From: Chryseobacterium senegalense
GTDB taxonomy: Bacteria > Bacteroidota > Bacteroidia > Flavobacteriales > Weeksellaceae
Assembly: GCA_001403755.1 (NCBI GenBank)
Contig: CYUH01000013.1
Location: 124,001-188,000 of the forward strand
Direction of reading: 5' to 3'
Length of the DNA: 64,000 nt
Made by a program: the position numbers and the translations under genes. The notes under the pieces were generated by a model, which was not told the DNA's origin, searched no databases, and worked only from the letters and a program-made list of their open reading frames with translations. The stretch's first letter is position 1, and each line of letters begins with the position of its first letter. Of the stretch, positions 26,912-36,775 are shown piece by piece.

Positions 26912-28945
26912 ATGAATAAAATTTTCAACTACTGTTTAATTTTTCTTTTCAGTTCCTTGCTTCTACCGGCGCAATACATAAGCGTGGATACCAATTATGA
27001 TGCAAATCAACTGGTGAAAGACGTGTTCTTCGGAGGGGTCCGTTCTTCATGTATTTCGGTAGATAATGCCACCATCAGCGGTTACGATTTCGGAAGCGGC
27101 AATAAAAGTTACGGATATTTCAATAAAAACGGAAGCTCATTTGAAATGGAGGAAGGTATTATTCTCTCCACGGGAAGTGCTTTGCAGGCAGTGGGTCCTA
27201 ATAATTTCGTTCAAACAGAAAAACGTACCGATCCATTTGCCGAAAGAAACTGGGGCGGTGATCCAGATTTAATAGAAACACTAAATAATAATGGTTTAGA
27301 CTCTGATAATATTTTAAATGCAACAGTCTTAGAATTTGATTTCGTCTCTTTGAAATACAGCGAAATAAGCTTTGAATATATGTTCCTTTCTGAAGAATAT
27401 AGAAGGATTAATTGCTATTATTCTGACGCATTTGCTTTTCTTATTAAAAAGAAAAATTCCACGGAACCGTATCAAAATATCGCCAGGGTTCCAGGAACTA
27501 ATACTCCGGTTTCCACCATGACCATCAATGCTGCGCAAGGGTGCCCGATGAATGTGAGCTATTTTGGAAGTTTTAATGAAGAAGAAACACCAACAAATTT
27601 CAACGGGCAAACCAAAACTCTTACCGCTAAAGCAACAGTAGATGTCGGAGAAACCTATCACATCAAACTAGTTATTGCGGATCATGGTGACGCAAATGGA
27701 CTTTTTGATTCGGCTGTTTTCTTGAAAGGCGGAAGCTTCGTTGGCTCCAAAGATCTAGGCCAAAATCATCTGATCGCGGATGGTAGTGCACTTTGCGAAA
27801 ATACGAGCATCACTTTAAATGCTTCAACTCCCGGAGCAACTTATACTTGGTATAAAGATGGACTAGCAATTCCCGGTGCAAACTCAGCAAATTATGTCGT
27901 TAGCGAAAATGGATATTATGAAGTAAACATTGATGATTCCGGTTGCCAATTGAAAGGTTCAATCCGAATTGAATTTGCGGAAAGACCCCATGTTTCTGAA
28001 AAAAACTTTTGTAATGATAATAACGGCGCACCAATTCAGTTAAACCTTCAAGATCTTAATGCTCAATTTATTTCAAATTATAAGGATTATTTTGAGGTGA
28101 AATATTATGCAGATTCCACCCATTTTAATCAACTTAACGACGATTTTTCTTACACTAATGACACGATTATCTACGCACAAGTGAAAAGCGGAAATTGCCC
28201 AGCTGCGAGCGCAACACTTCATCTGAATACCCCAAAAAAATCCGTTGATCTTGTGGATCAAACCATTTGTCCAAATGCAACAACAACGCTGAAAGCAGAA
28301 ACAGCTTTTAAACACTATAAATGGATGAAAGAAAACGGCGAAATTATTGCTGAAGGACATATGCTGAACGAGATTTCGAATATTCCGGTTGGGAAATATA
28401 AGGTGGAACTCACTTCTCAAAACGATTGCACTTTGAAACAGGATGTTACAGTTTTCGCAGCGCAACTTCCAGAAATCACCAATATTGACGTGACCGGAAA
28501 CACCGCGACGGTGTATGTTTCTGGCGGAAATCCCGGCTATGAATATTCCATGGATGGCATCAATTTTACAAGTTCAAATTTCTTCACCAATATACCACGT
28601 GGCCTTCATACGATATACGTTCGCGAATCGAAAAAATGTGAAACCATCGAAAAACAATTTTTGGTCATTAATTTAATTAATGTAATTACACCAAACAACG
28701 ATGGATTCAATGATGTCTTGGATTATTCCGATTTAAAAATCAAAGAAAATGTACGCATCGAGATATTTGATCGGTATGGAAATCTGGTTTTTCAATCTTT
28801 AGATAAAAATTACCTTTGGGACGGAACCATGAACGGAAAAGCTTTACCAACGGGAAATTACTGGTATATTTTGAATTGGATCGAACCGGATACAAAATTG
28901 CCCGTTTCCTACAAAGGTTGGATTTTACTGAAAAACAGAAATTAA
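26912..28945 (+). CDS. Choice-of-anchor L protein with gliding-motility-type T9SS type B C-terminus
   Basis: A 677-residue surface protein. It starts with a signal peptide (MNKIFNYCLIFLFSSLLLPAQ), then a choice-of-anchor L domain (FGSGNKSYGYF, EEGIILSTGSA, FLSEEYRRINCYYSDAF), several Ig-like repeats with paired cysteines in the middle, and ends with the type B C-terminal domain: VITPNNDGFNDV, VRIEIFDRYGNLVF and WDGTMNGKALPTGNYWY. This tail sends proteins to the surface through the type IX system. It probably acts in adhesion or gliding. No enzyme motif was seen. Confidence 0.93.
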   Translation: MNKIFNYCLIFLFSSLLLPAQYISVDTNYDANQLVKDVFFGGVRSSCISVDNATISGYDFGSGNKSYGYFNKNGSSFEMEEGIILSTGSALQAVGPNNFVQTEKRTDPFAERNWGGDPDLIETLNNNGLDSDNILNATVLEFDFVSLKYSEISFEYMFLSEEYRRINCYYSDAFAFLIKKKNSTEPYQNIARVPGTNTPVSTMTINAAQGCPMNVSYFGSFNEEETPTNFNGQTKTLTAKATVDVGETYHIKLVIADHGDANGLFDSAVFLKGGSFVGSKDLGQNHLIADGSALCENTSITLNASTPGATYTWYKDGLAIPGANSANYVVSENGYYEVNIDDSGCQLKGSIRIEFAERPHVSEKNFCNDNNGAPIQLNLQDLNAQFISNYKDYFEVKYYADSTHFNQLNDDFSYTNDTIIYAQVKSGNCPAASATLHLNTPKKSVDLVDQTICPNATTTLKAETAFKHYKWMKENGEIIAEGHMLNEISNIPVGKYKVELTSQNDCTLKQDVTVFAAQLPEITNIDVTGNTATVYVSGGNPGYEYSMDGINFTSSNFFTNIPRGLHTIYVRESKKCETIEKQFLVINLINVITPNNDGFNDVLDYSDLKIKENVRIEIFDRYGNLVFQSLDKNYLWDGTMNGKALPTGNYWYILNWIEPDTKLPVSYKGWILLKNRN

Positions 28946-28958
28946 TTTCTCGAAATTC

Positions 28959-29903
28959 TTATCTCGAAATAGAATCGAAATGCTGAAAGCCATTAAGAAA
29001 AGCTTTTACATTCATCCTTTTTTTGCCTTCTAGTTGCAGTTCTTCCGGGAAATAAACTCCGTCTTTGGTGTAAATCTTGAACTGATTTTTGTCGATTTCT
29101 AAACTTCCGGGAGTTTTTTCATGAGCAGAAATCTCAAATTTTCCTTCATAAATCTTCAAGGATTTTTCGTCCTCGCCAATTTTAATCGTCGTAAAAGCAC
29201 ACGGGTACGGAGACATTCCGCGAATAAAATTGTGAATTTTTTCGGAGTTCATGTCCCAATTAATTCTCGTGTTTTCCTTGAAAATTTTAAACGCATTTTT
29301 AGGATGTTCAACGGTCGGCTGTGGTTTTTCCTGAATAGAATTTTCAGCCAGTCCATCCAAAGTTTTCACAACGAGTTTTGCGCCCATTTCCATCAACCGA
29401 TCGTGCAACATCCCAGCATTTTCATCAGCGTAAATTTCAATTTCTTCTTGCAAAAGAATGTTTCCTTCATCTATCTTCTCATTAATGAAAAATGTTGTCG
29501 CACCAGTTTTCTTTTCCCCATTGATGATCGCATAATTAATCGGCGCGGCGCCTCGGTAATCGGGCAACAAAGATGCGTGTAGGTTGAAGGTTCCCATTTC
29601 TGGCATTTCGAATAAAATTTTCGGCATCATTCGGAATGCTACGACCACAAAAACATCGGCATTTAAATTTCTAATTTCATTTAAAAACTCAGGATTTCGC
29701 AATTTTTCTGGCTGAAAAACGCGAAGGTTGTTTTCGACAGCATATGTTTTCACTGGCGATTCATGAATTTTTTGCCCGCGTCCGCTAGCTTTGTCTGCCA
29801 CGGTAACCACTCCCACAACTTCGTGTTGGGATTCGTGAATGGCTTTTAAGGAATTTTTAGCAAATTCGGGAGTTCCGAAAAAGATAACTTTTAATGATTT
29901 CAT
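28959..29903 (-). CDS. fmt: Methionyl-tRNA formyltransferase
   Basis: Fmt formylates the initiator methionyl-tRNA. The N-terminal formyltransferase domain has IFFGTPEFAKNSL at the start and the conserved NLHASLLPDYRGAAPINYAI at about 108-127, in which His110 is catalytic. A C-terminal OB-like domain follows. 314 residues is usual. It is downstream of recQ on the same strand (33-base gap), and converges with the type B surface gene by 13 bases. def, its common neighbour, is absent. Confidence 0.95.
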   Translation of the reverse strand: MKSLKVIFFGTPEFAKNSLKAIHESQHEVVGVVTVADKASGRGQKIHESPVKTYAVENNLRVFQPEKLRNPEFLNEIRNLNADVFVVVAFRMMPKILFEMPEMGTFNLHASLLPDYRGAAPINYAIINGEKKTGATTFFINEKIDEGNILLQEEIEIYADENAGMLHDRLMEMGAKLVVKTLDGLAENSIQEKPQPTVEHPKNAFKIFKENTRINWDMNSEKIHNFIRGMSPYPCAFTTIKIGEDEKSLKIYEGKFEISAHEKTPGSLEIDKNQFKIYTKDGVYFPEELQLEGKKRMNVKAFLNGFQHFDSISR

Positions 29904-29936
29904 TGCGTAATATTTTTTTAGGAAAATTGAAGATGA

Positions 29937-31844
29937 TCACTCATTTTTGTAAGCATAAGTACGGAAATTGAGCATTTTTACTTCACCAGAATCTAAAAGA
30001 TGAATCAGATTTTCTAGGATATTTTCCTTTTTGTAGTAGTTTAATTTAATGGCGATTTCTTCAACATTTGATGGTTTTTGCTTCAGGATTTCGATGATTT
30101 CTCGAGAAATATTCCTTCCGAAAACGCTTTCTTTTTTGCCCTCACAAACGGAACATTGTCCACAATTTTTCACATTTTTCTCCCCGAAATAAGACAAAAT
30201 CAGTTTCATTTTACAATAGTCGGAATCCTGAAGAAAGAATTTCATTTCCTCCCATTTTTGCAACTTATTTTTCTGAATTTGTTCGAAAAGATTCCAGTAT
30301 TTTCCGCTGATTGCTCGGTCGTCTCGATGTTTTAAAAATTTAATACTCGCCAAAGCTCCATCGATATATTCCAAAAAGTTTTTTTGTTGAAGTTCTTTAA
30401 TTCTTTGTTTAATTAAAAAAACATCAACGTCGATTTTCTTGCTCATCGTCAACTCACTGAACATGATTTTATGAGATGAAAGTCCGGAATAATTTCTGAG
30501 TAACAGTTCAATAAAATAAGCGTCTTTCTTGGATAACAAATCGATGTCCTCTGGCGCAATTTTTAATTCTAAAGATGAGCGGGATTTAGTATTGTTAAAA
30601 AAAACAATTTCCTGGACGTGTAAAAAATTAAGAACATTTTTAATTTTGGCCATTGAAGCTTTTGTAAAGTTCTGAATTCGCTGCACCTGAAGTTGGAAAA
30701 CCGTCTCCGGCAAATCGTTTTCAGCAACCTGAAAACTGGAATACAAATAAGAGACGATATCGTAAAATTCCTTTTTTGAAGGAATTTGGTTGCGAAGAAT
30801 ACTGTCGAAATCCGAAAGTTCCTGTTCATTCCAAAGAAGAAAAGCGTGAGATTCCAATCCATCCCGCCCAGCTCTACCGATTTCCTGATAGTAATTTTCA
30901 ATCGACGGTGGCGGCGAAAAGTGGATCACAAAACGCACATTATCTTTGTCAATCCCCATCCCGAAAGCGTTGGTAGAAACCAAAACCTGGTTGTTGCTGT
31001 TGATCCAATTTGTCTGTTTTTGGTTTTTTTCTTTAACAGGCAATCCTGCGTGAAAAAAATCGACATTGGAAATCTGATTTCTTTGCAAAAATTGGGTGAG
31101 TTCTTCAGCTTCCTTTCTGGTTCTTACATAAATAATTCCGGAAGAATTGTTGTATTTGAGAAGGTTTAAGACTCTTTGATATTTATCTGAAATTTTATCT
31201 GAAATAATTTTGATATTGGTTCTCCTAAAACTTTTTTGAAACAATTCCGGATTGTTGAGGTTTAGTTTCAGCTGAATTTCCCGCAAAACCTGAGGAGTCG
31301 CGGTTGCGGTAAGCGCCAAACAAGGAATATTATTGAAATCCTGCCTAAAAGCTTTGATATTCTGATAACTCGGTCGGAAATCCTGTCCCCATTCCGAGAT
31401 ACAGTGTGCTTCATCTACCGCAATAAAAGAAATTTGAATTTCCTCGACATTTTGGAGAAAAATCCGATTAGTAAGACGTTCCGGAGAGACATACAAAATT
31501 TTGGTTAAACCATCTTTACATCTGTTGAAAATAACTTCCGCATCAAACTCATCTAATTCGGATGATAAATATTCAGCTTCAATTCCACTATTTTTCAATT
31601 GGTAAACTTGGTCTTTCATCAATGCCAAAAGCGGGGAAATAACGAGGCAAGTTCCTTCCAACAAGAGAGCGGGCAACTGATAACATAGAGATTTTCCACC
31701 TCCAGTGGGTAAAAGCGCCAAAGTATCTTTCCGATTAATTACCGAATTAATGATTTCTTCCTGCGAATCTCTGAAATGATCATACCCCCAAAAATGTTTT
31801 AGGGTTTGAAATTTGAGTTGCTGAAAATCTTGTTGAGAAATCAT
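29937..31844 (-). CDS. recQ: ATP-dependent DNA helicase RecQ
   Basis: RecQ unwinds DNA 3' to 5' during repair and recombination. The 635-residue protein has Walker A LLPTGGGKSLCYQ (about 44-56), a DEAHCISEWGQDFRP box near residue 143, motif VI QEIGRAGRDG near 320, and a zinc-binding cluster with four cysteines (CKMK, CGQC, C) near residue 540-570. A WH-like tail follows, but no clear HRDC domain. It is upstream of fmt on the same strand. Confidence 0.94.
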   Translation of the reverse strand: MISQQDFQQLKFQTLKHFWGYDHFRDSQEEIINSVINRKDTLALLPTGGGKSLCYQLPALLLEGTCLVISPLLALMKDQVYQLKNSGIEAEYLSSELDEFDAEVIFNRCKDGLTKILYVSPERLTNRIFLQNVEEIQISFIAVDEAHCISEWGQDFRPSYQNIKAFRQDFNNIPCLALTATATPQVLREIQLKLNLNNPELFQKSFRRTNIKIISDKISDKYQRVLNLLKYNNSSGIIYVRTRKEAEELTQFLQRNQISNVDFFHAGLPVKEKNQKQTNWINSNNQVLVSTNAFGMGIDKDNVRFVIHFSPPPSIENYYQEIGRAGRDGLESHAFLLWNEQELSDFDSILRNQIPSKKEFYDIVSYLYSSFQVAENDLPETVFQLQVQRIQNFTKASMAKIKNVLNFLHVQEIVFFNNTKSRSSLELKIAPEDIDLLSKKDAYFIELLLRNYSGLSSHKIMFSELTMSKKIDVDVFLIKQRIKELQQKNFLEYIDGALASIKFLKHRDDRAISGKYWNLFEQIQKNKLQKWEEMKFFLQDSDYCKMKLILSYFGEKNVKNCGQCSVCEGKKESVFGRNISREIIEILKQKPSNVEEIAIKLNYYKKENILENLIHLLDSGEVKMLNFRTYAYKNE

Positions 31845-31874
31845 GGAGTAAAATTACTGAATCTAACTTCATAA

Positions 31875-31904
31875 AACAAAAAAAGCCGCGCAAAGCGCGG
31901 CTTT
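31875..31904 (-). terminator. Terminator of the OmpA-like gene pair
   Basis: Ten-base GC-rich stem (AAAGCCGCGC and GCGCGGCTTT) with AAA loop. On the minus strand it is followed by seven T, 19 bases after the OmpA stop codon. Confidence 0.9.
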
Positions 31905-31922
31905 AATTAAAGTATGGGAAAA

Positions 31923-33368
31923 TTATTTTGCTTCGAAGTAAACTCTTCTGTTTGCTCTGTTTTTCCATTCAGGACATTTGGATGCTGGATCGCATTCAGG
32001 ATATTTAAGGTCTTTTTCACCTCTACCAATCGCGTTTAATTTACCTGCTTCCACGCCATTTTGGATTAAATAATTCTTCACCGTATTGGCTCTTCTTTCA
32101 GAAAGATTTTGATTATACGCATCAGAAGCTCTGGTATCAGTTGCTCCGATTACGTTATAAGTTCCATTTGAAGAATTGATATAATTTACCGCGCTGTTCA
32201 AAATAGGAGTGTTTGATGGGAGAATTCTATCTGAATTCAAATCAAACTCAATTCCTTCCAAAGTTCTTGTATTATCAGAAACTGTAGAGCTAGAATTGGT
32301 AGGACATCCGTTGTTTTCTACCGGTCCTGGAACAGTTACACACTTATCGTACAGGTCGATTACCCCGTCTAAATCAGTATCCAACGCAACACCAGCTCCG
32401 TCCACTCTTGCACCAGCAGGAGTATCAAGTTGACGATCCCAATCATCACAAACTCCATCGTTATCTGCATCACCTTTTTTACATACTTCAACATCTTGGT
32501 TTTTATCAGCCAAAACATCTAGTTTGTAATAAATTTCCTGCAACGGATCGTGCCACATCAAGTGTGATTCGTGCTTTCCTAATTTCAAAGAAAGTCCTAA
32601 AGTAGCGTTGAATAAATTATCTGAGATTTGATCTTCTCTTCTATTGATGTTGCTATATTGCTCACCTCCTCCGTCGAATTCGTCATCTCCTGTTACGATA
32701 TACATTACTCTACCTTCTACATCGATTCTTCGGTTAATTTTATATTTTACACCGGCACCAGCTTGTCCAAACATGGAGCCGAGTTTAAAAGGCTTAATCT
32801 CTGTCATTAATTTTTGACCGGATGCATCTTCTAGATAGGAACGATAAGCTAATGTACCTATACCAGCGTACCCGTGAAGAGCCCATCTGTACGGAGATTT
32901 GTTATCAACTCTTCTTAATAAATTTGAGAAGTTGATATCTCCTAATAACGAAATTGCGTCATATTGAGTTCTGGCACCTACATCTTGATAACCAGTACCA
33001 GATGCATTATCTGTTTTTGTATTAAACCAACCTTGTCTAGTTTCCCCTCTATCATATTGAAGGTTTAGACCAAATGCGTGGGTAATTGCTTTATCAACAC
33101 TTAAGTAAGCAGAGTAACCAAAAAGGTTTTTTCCGTTACCATTATTAAGAGACGTTAAATCTGCAGTAACCAACAACGGTACGCCTGCACCGACAGAAAT
33201 TGACCAATCGTTAAATCTTTTGGATTCTTGGGTAAAAGGCGAAACATTCCCAGATCCTGAGCTATATGTATTAGGATAACCTCCAGTTGAAACCGCAACT
33301 GAGTCCTGCGCGAACATAGCAGTAGGTATAGCTAATGCCAATGCGAAGCTTGCTAAATTTAGTTTCAT
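31923..33368 (-). CDS. OmpA family outer membrane protein with TSP3 repeats
   Basis: A 481-residue outer membrane protein: signal peptide (MKLNLASFALALAIPTAMFAQ), a beta-barrel-like region of about 240 residues, a calcium-binding thrombospondin type 3 repeat region (DADNDGVCDDWDRQ, DTDLDGVIDLYDKC), and a C-terminal OmpA domain (GIEFDLNSDRILP, NLSERRANTVKNYL, NRRVYF) that binds peptidoglycan. The upstream gene 33402-34505 is a close paralogue. The pair forms an operon ending at the terminator. Confidence 0.93.
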   Translation of the reverse strand: MKLNLASFALALAIPTAMFAQDSVAVSTGGYPNTYSSGSGNVSPFTQESKRFNDWSISVGAGVPLLVTADLTSLNNGNGKNLFGYSAYLSVDKAITHAFGLNLQYDRGETRQGWFNTKTDNASGTGYQDVGARTQYDAISLLGDINFSNLLRRVDNKSPYRWALHGYAGIGTLAYRSYLEDASGQKLMTEIKPFKLGSMFGQAGAGVKYKINRRIDVEGRVMYIVTGDDEFDGGGEQYSNINRREDQISDNLFNATLGLSLKLGKHESHLMWHDPLQEIYYKLDVLADKNQDVEVCKKGDADNDGVCDDWDRQLDTPAGARVDGAGVALDTDLDGVIDLYDKCVTVPGPVENNGCPTNSSSTVSDNTRTLEGIEFDLNSDRILPSNTPILNSAVNYINSSNGTYNVIGATDTRASDAYNQNLSERRANTVKNYLIQNGVEAGKLNAIGRGEKDLKYPECDPASKCPEWKNRANRRVYFEAK

Positions 33369-33401
33369 AAGTTTATTTTTTTAAGTTAAAAATGATGTTT
33401 A

Positions 33402-34505
33402 TTATTTCAGAACTGTTCCGGATGGGCAGCCATTATTTTCTACAGGTCCAGGCACGGTAACACACTTGTCATATAAATCGATGACACCATCTAAATCCAT
33501 ATCGAGTGCTACACCAGAACCATCTACTCTGGCTCCCGCAGGGGTATCAATCTGGCGATCCCAATCATCACACACTCCATCATTATCTTGATCTCCTTTT
33601 TCGCACACCACTATTTCGCTCGGAGTTTCTTCCAAGAATTTAGTTTTATAGTATGCTTCCTGCAAAGGATCATGCCAAGCTAAATGAGAAGGATGTTTCC
33701 CTAGTTTGAATGATAGGCCTAAATTTACGGTAAGCAAATTGTCGCTATACGAATCATTGATAAGGTTGTAATTGATTCTTGGTTGACCGGTCTCTCTTAG
33801 ATCTCCACCACCATCAAACTCTTCGTCACCACTCATAATATACATTGATCTCAACTCAACGTCCACTAATTTGGATAAATTATATTTGAGACCAACACCA
33901 GTTTGTACAAAGAAAGAGGCAACACCTAGCTTTTGATCAACGGCAATTGGGAAGGTACGTGGTGCATATTGCGAAACATCGTTATCTAAAAGCAATGTTT
34001 CATATCCTTGGAATCCCATTCCTAGATATCCATGAAGAGCCCACCTGTACGGGGAAGTATTATCAACTCTTCGCAATAAGTTAGAAAAATTTACATCGCC
34101 AAGGACTGAAATCTGCTGATATTTTGTCCAAGCATTAGCGACACCGGCTTTTAAACCTTCTGCTCCTGGCAATTGACCTTGCTGGTTTGATTTACCCATT
34201 TGATATTGCAAACTAACACCAAAAGTGTGGGAAATTTGCTTGTCTAAACTTACATAGGCGTTCCAACCTTCGTTGTATTTGCCGTCATAAATAGACCTCA
34301 AGTCCGAATGCAGCATTATAGCCGCCCCTCCACCGACGGAAACCGCCCAGTCATTAAACCTTCTTGCTGAGTTATCGAACTTTTGAACATTGGCAGAGCC
34401 GCTGGAAAAAGTATTCGGATAATCATTTTTTGCTGAAACAGGTGTTTGATCCTGAGCATAAAAAACAAGTGGTAGGGTTAATGATAATAATAAACCTAAT
34501 TTCAT
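33402..34505 (-). CDS. OmpA-type barrel protein lacking the OmpA peptidoglycan-binding domain
   Basis: A 367-residue paralogue of the downstream OmpA protein: same signal peptide form (MKLGLLLSLTLPLVFYAQ), same start (YPNTFSSGSANVQKF), barrel region (RRFNDWAVSVGGGA, NLLRRVDNTSPYRWALHGY) and TSP3 repeats (CEKGDQDNDGVCDDWDRQ). It stops at ENNGCPSGTVLK, where the paralogue goes on to the OmpA domain. The next gene starts 33 bases later. Tandem duplication followed by loss of the C-terminal domain fits best. It is the first gene of the unit. Confidence 0.85.
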   Translation of the reverse strand: MKLGLLLSLTLPLVFYAQDQTPVSAKNDYPNTFSSGSANVQKFDNSARRFNDWAVSVGGGAAIMLHSDLRSIYDGKYNEGWNAYVSLDKQISHTFGVSLQYQMGKSNQQGQLPGAEGLKAGVANAWTKYQQISVLGDVNFSNLLRRVDNTSPYRWALHGYLGMGFQGYETLLLDNDVSQYAPRTFPIAVDQKLGVASFFVQTGVGLKYNLSKLVDVELRSMYIMSGDEEFDGGGDLRETGQPRINYNLINDSYSDNLLTVNLGLSFKLGKHPSHLAWHDPLQEAYYKTKFLEETPSEIVVCEKGDQDNDGVCDDWDRQIDTPAGARVDGSGVALDMDLDGVIDLYDKCVTVPGPVENNGCPSGTVLK

Positions 34506-34516
34506 ACTTTATGTTT

Positions 34517-34939
34517 TTAGTGTGTTTTTATACTTTCCAACAATGTTCTTGAGAACTCGCGCTGATACAAATGCTTTAAATGAGGAATTTGCAACCGCTT
34601 AGATTCAAATTTCAAATCATTAAATGACACGATGTCAATATCAATAATTCTGTCCGTATATCCTTTTGTTACTGCAGAATCAGCTGTTCTTCCCATTTCA
34701 AACTCTATCTTTTTTATCAAATTCAAAAGTTTCACAGGTGAAAATTGTGTTTTTAGCACCAATGCAATATTACAAAAATTATAGTTACTGACAAATTCTA
34801 CGGCCTCAGAATGTAATATTTTACTATTTGTTGAAATTTCGCCTATCTCTCTACTTAAGAGGTTTTGGGCAATTTCCAAATTAGCTTCAGGATTTCCGAG
34901 GTTACTCCCGAGTAACAAAGTGACGGTATGCTGCGACAT
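34517..34939 (-). CDS. folK: 2-amino-4-hydroxy-6-hydroxymethyldihydropteridine diphosphokinase
   Basis: FolK (HPPK) transfers pyrophosphate from ATP to the pterin in folate synthesis. The start is set at 34939 (MSQHTVTLLLGSNLGN), since upstream of this the frame has hydrophobic residues that belong to the divergent sppA region. It has the HPPK motifs LLLGSNLGNPEANLEIA and GYTDRIIDIDIVSFNDL (the metal-binding DxD). At about 140 residues it is at the short end of the family. It is 11 bases after the first OmpA-type gene. Confidence 0.85.
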   Translation of the reverse strand: MSQHTVTLLLGSNLGNPEANLEIAQNLLSREIGEISTNSKILHSEAVEFVSNYNFCNIALVLKTQFSPVKLLNLIKKIEFEMGRTADSAVTKGYTDRIIDIDIVSFNDLKFESKRLQIPHLKHLYQREFSRTLLESIKTH

Positions 34940-34958
34940 ATTGCAAAATATAAATTTT

Positions 34959-36713
34959 ATGAGGAGTTTTTTTAAAAATGTCTTAGCAAATATAGTTGCA
35001 ATTATGATTATCGTTGCAATTTTTTTCATGTTTATCATTACTTTGGTTGCCGTAAGTGCAGTTAGTGACAATGGTAAAACCAAAGTGAAAGAAAATTCTA
35101 TTCTTACTTTAGACTTTAAAACCAAAATAATCGACAGTCCTACCGAAGACAACAGCAATATCTTTGCTTTTAATGAAAAAGAAAAAAACATTCTTATCTA
35201 CGACATGTTGGAAGCCATAAAAAAGGCAAAATCCGATGATAAAATAAAAGGAATCAGTATAGAAACCGACGGAATAATGGCCGGAATGACCCAACTGGAA
35301 GACATTCGAAATGCATTAGAAGATTTCAAAAAAAGCGGAAAGTTTGTGTACGCTTATGGAAATTCGGTTTCGCAAGCAGCCTACTACTTAGGTTCAGTTG
35401 CTGATCAATATTTTCTGAATCCATCCGGCGGCATTGAACTTAAGGGTATGACCACGGAAATTCTTTACATGAAAAGCTTTGCTGAAAAATACGGAATTGG
35501 CATGGAAGTAATCCGACACGGAAAATACAAATCTGCTGTAGAACCTTTCTTGAGAGACGATATGTCGCCCGAAAACAAAGAACAAATCTCGACGATGCTG
35601 AATGATTTATGGAGCGGAAATTCCTGGAAAATGGCAAATTCGCGAAAAATTGATACTGCTCAATTTAGAACCGTAGTCGATAGTTTGTATGGAATTATTC
35701 CAGATTTGAGTCTTCAGCACCGACTTGTGGATCGATTGATGCAGAAAACAGAATACGATGATTTGATTAAAGCAAAAATTAACCTCAAGAAAAATGATAA
35801 GCTGAACAAAATTTCTTTCAGCAAATACATCAGTTCATTCAGTGAAGATAATCTGAAAAAAGATGACCAAGTTGCGGTTCTTTACGCCTCGGGAGCGATT
35901 TATAATGGTGAAGGAAACGATGCGATATATTCGGAAAATTTCGTGAAAGAAATCAAAAAACTAGCAGAAAACGACAAAGTGAAAGCGGTTGTTCTCAGAA
36001 TAAATTCCCCGGGTGGAAGCGCTAATGCCTCAGATGAAATTTTGTTTGAAATGCAACAATTGAAAAAGAAAAAACCGGTTATCGTTTCTTTCGGTGATTA
36101 TGCAGCTTCAGGCGGCTACTATATTGCAATGGCGGCCGATAAAATTTTTGCCGAACCTAATACACTTACAGGATCAATCGGTGTTTTTGGGATGATTCCT
36201 TATTTTAAAGAAATCGCTAATAAAAACGGATTAAGTTCTCACGCTGTAAATACGAATGCGAATTCCAATATGTATTCGCCATTGAACGGAATTACGCCAG
36301 GCGGTGTAGCAATAATGACAAAAAGTGTGGAACAGACATATAAAAGATTTGTGCATTTTGTTTCTAAAAACAGAAAAAAGTCTTTCGAACAGATTGATGA
36401 AGTCGGAGGCGGCAGAATTTGGAGTGGAAAAAGAGCAAAACAAATCGGTCTAGTGGATGAACTGGGAACTTTAAATGATGCAATTAATTATGCTGCTAAA
36501 CAGGCTAAATTAAATAAGTTCAACGTTGCACCTTATCCAAAAAAGGTAAGTGAATTCGAGAAATTATTCAAAGATATGGAAGAAAATGAAATCTCTACAA
36601 GATTCATTAAAAACAAAATAGGCAAAGAAAATTATAAAATTTTCGAACAAATAACCAATTCGAAACTACAAAGCGAAGTAATGATGGAAATGCCTTATCA
36701 GGTGAAGTTCTAA
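34959..36713 (+). CDS. sppA: Signal peptide peptidase SppA, 67 kDa type
   Basis: SppA is a membrane-bound serine protease that degrades signal peptides after cleavage. The start is set at 34959 (MRSFFKNVLAN), giving a membrane segment at about 12-35 and two repeated protease domains, 584 residues. The catalytic Lys lies in IRHGKYKSAVEPFLRD in the first half, and the serine in YAASGGYYIAMAADK in the second; the TGSIGVFG motif follows. The longer reading would start in front of the divergent folK gene. A terminator follows the stop. Confidence 0.94.
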   Translation: MRSFFKNVLANIVAIMIIVAIFFMFIITLVAVSAVSDNGKTKVKENSILTLDFKTKIIDSPTEDNSNIFAFNEKEKNILIYDMLEAIKKAKSDDKIKGISIETDGIMAGMTQLEDIRNALEDFKKSGKFVYAYGNSVSQAAYYLGSVADQYFLNPSGGIELKGMTTEILYMKSFAEKYGIGMEVIRHGKYKSAVEPFLRDDMSPENKEQISTMLNDLWSGNSWKMANSRKIDTAQFRTVVDSLYGIIPDLSLQHRLVDRLMQKTEYDDLIKAKINLKKNDKLNKISFSKYISSFSEDNLKKDDQVAVLYASGAIYNGEGNDAIYSENFVKEIKKLAENDKVKAVVLRINSPGGSANASDEILFEMQQLKKKKPVIVSFGDYAASGGYYIAMAADKIFAEPNTLTGSIGVFGMIPYFKEIANKNGLSSHAVNTNANSNMYSPLNGITPGGVAIMTKSVEQTYKRFVHFVSKNRKKSFEQIDEVGGGRIWSGKRAKQIGLVDELGTLNDAINYAAKQAKLNKFNVAPYPKKVSEFEKLFKDMEENEISTRFIKNKIGKENYKIFEQITNSKLQSEVMMEMPYQVKF

Positions 36714-36728
36714 GTAAAGAAATCACAA

Positions 36729-36760
36729 AAAAACCGGTCTGAATCTTCAAACCGGTTTTT
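36729..36760. terminator. Bidirectional terminator between sppA and the GlsB-like gene
   Basis: A ten-base stem (AAAAACCGGT and ACCGGTTTTT) with a 12-base loop, with A/T runs on both sides. It serves sppA and the convergent gene. Confidence 0.85.
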
Positions 36761-36775
36761 TTTATTAAATTTTCA

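Noticed and set aside
34940..35191. Extension of folK to a 224-residue protein
   Set aside because: The extra N-terminus lies over the divergent sppA start and shows no similarity to HPPK.
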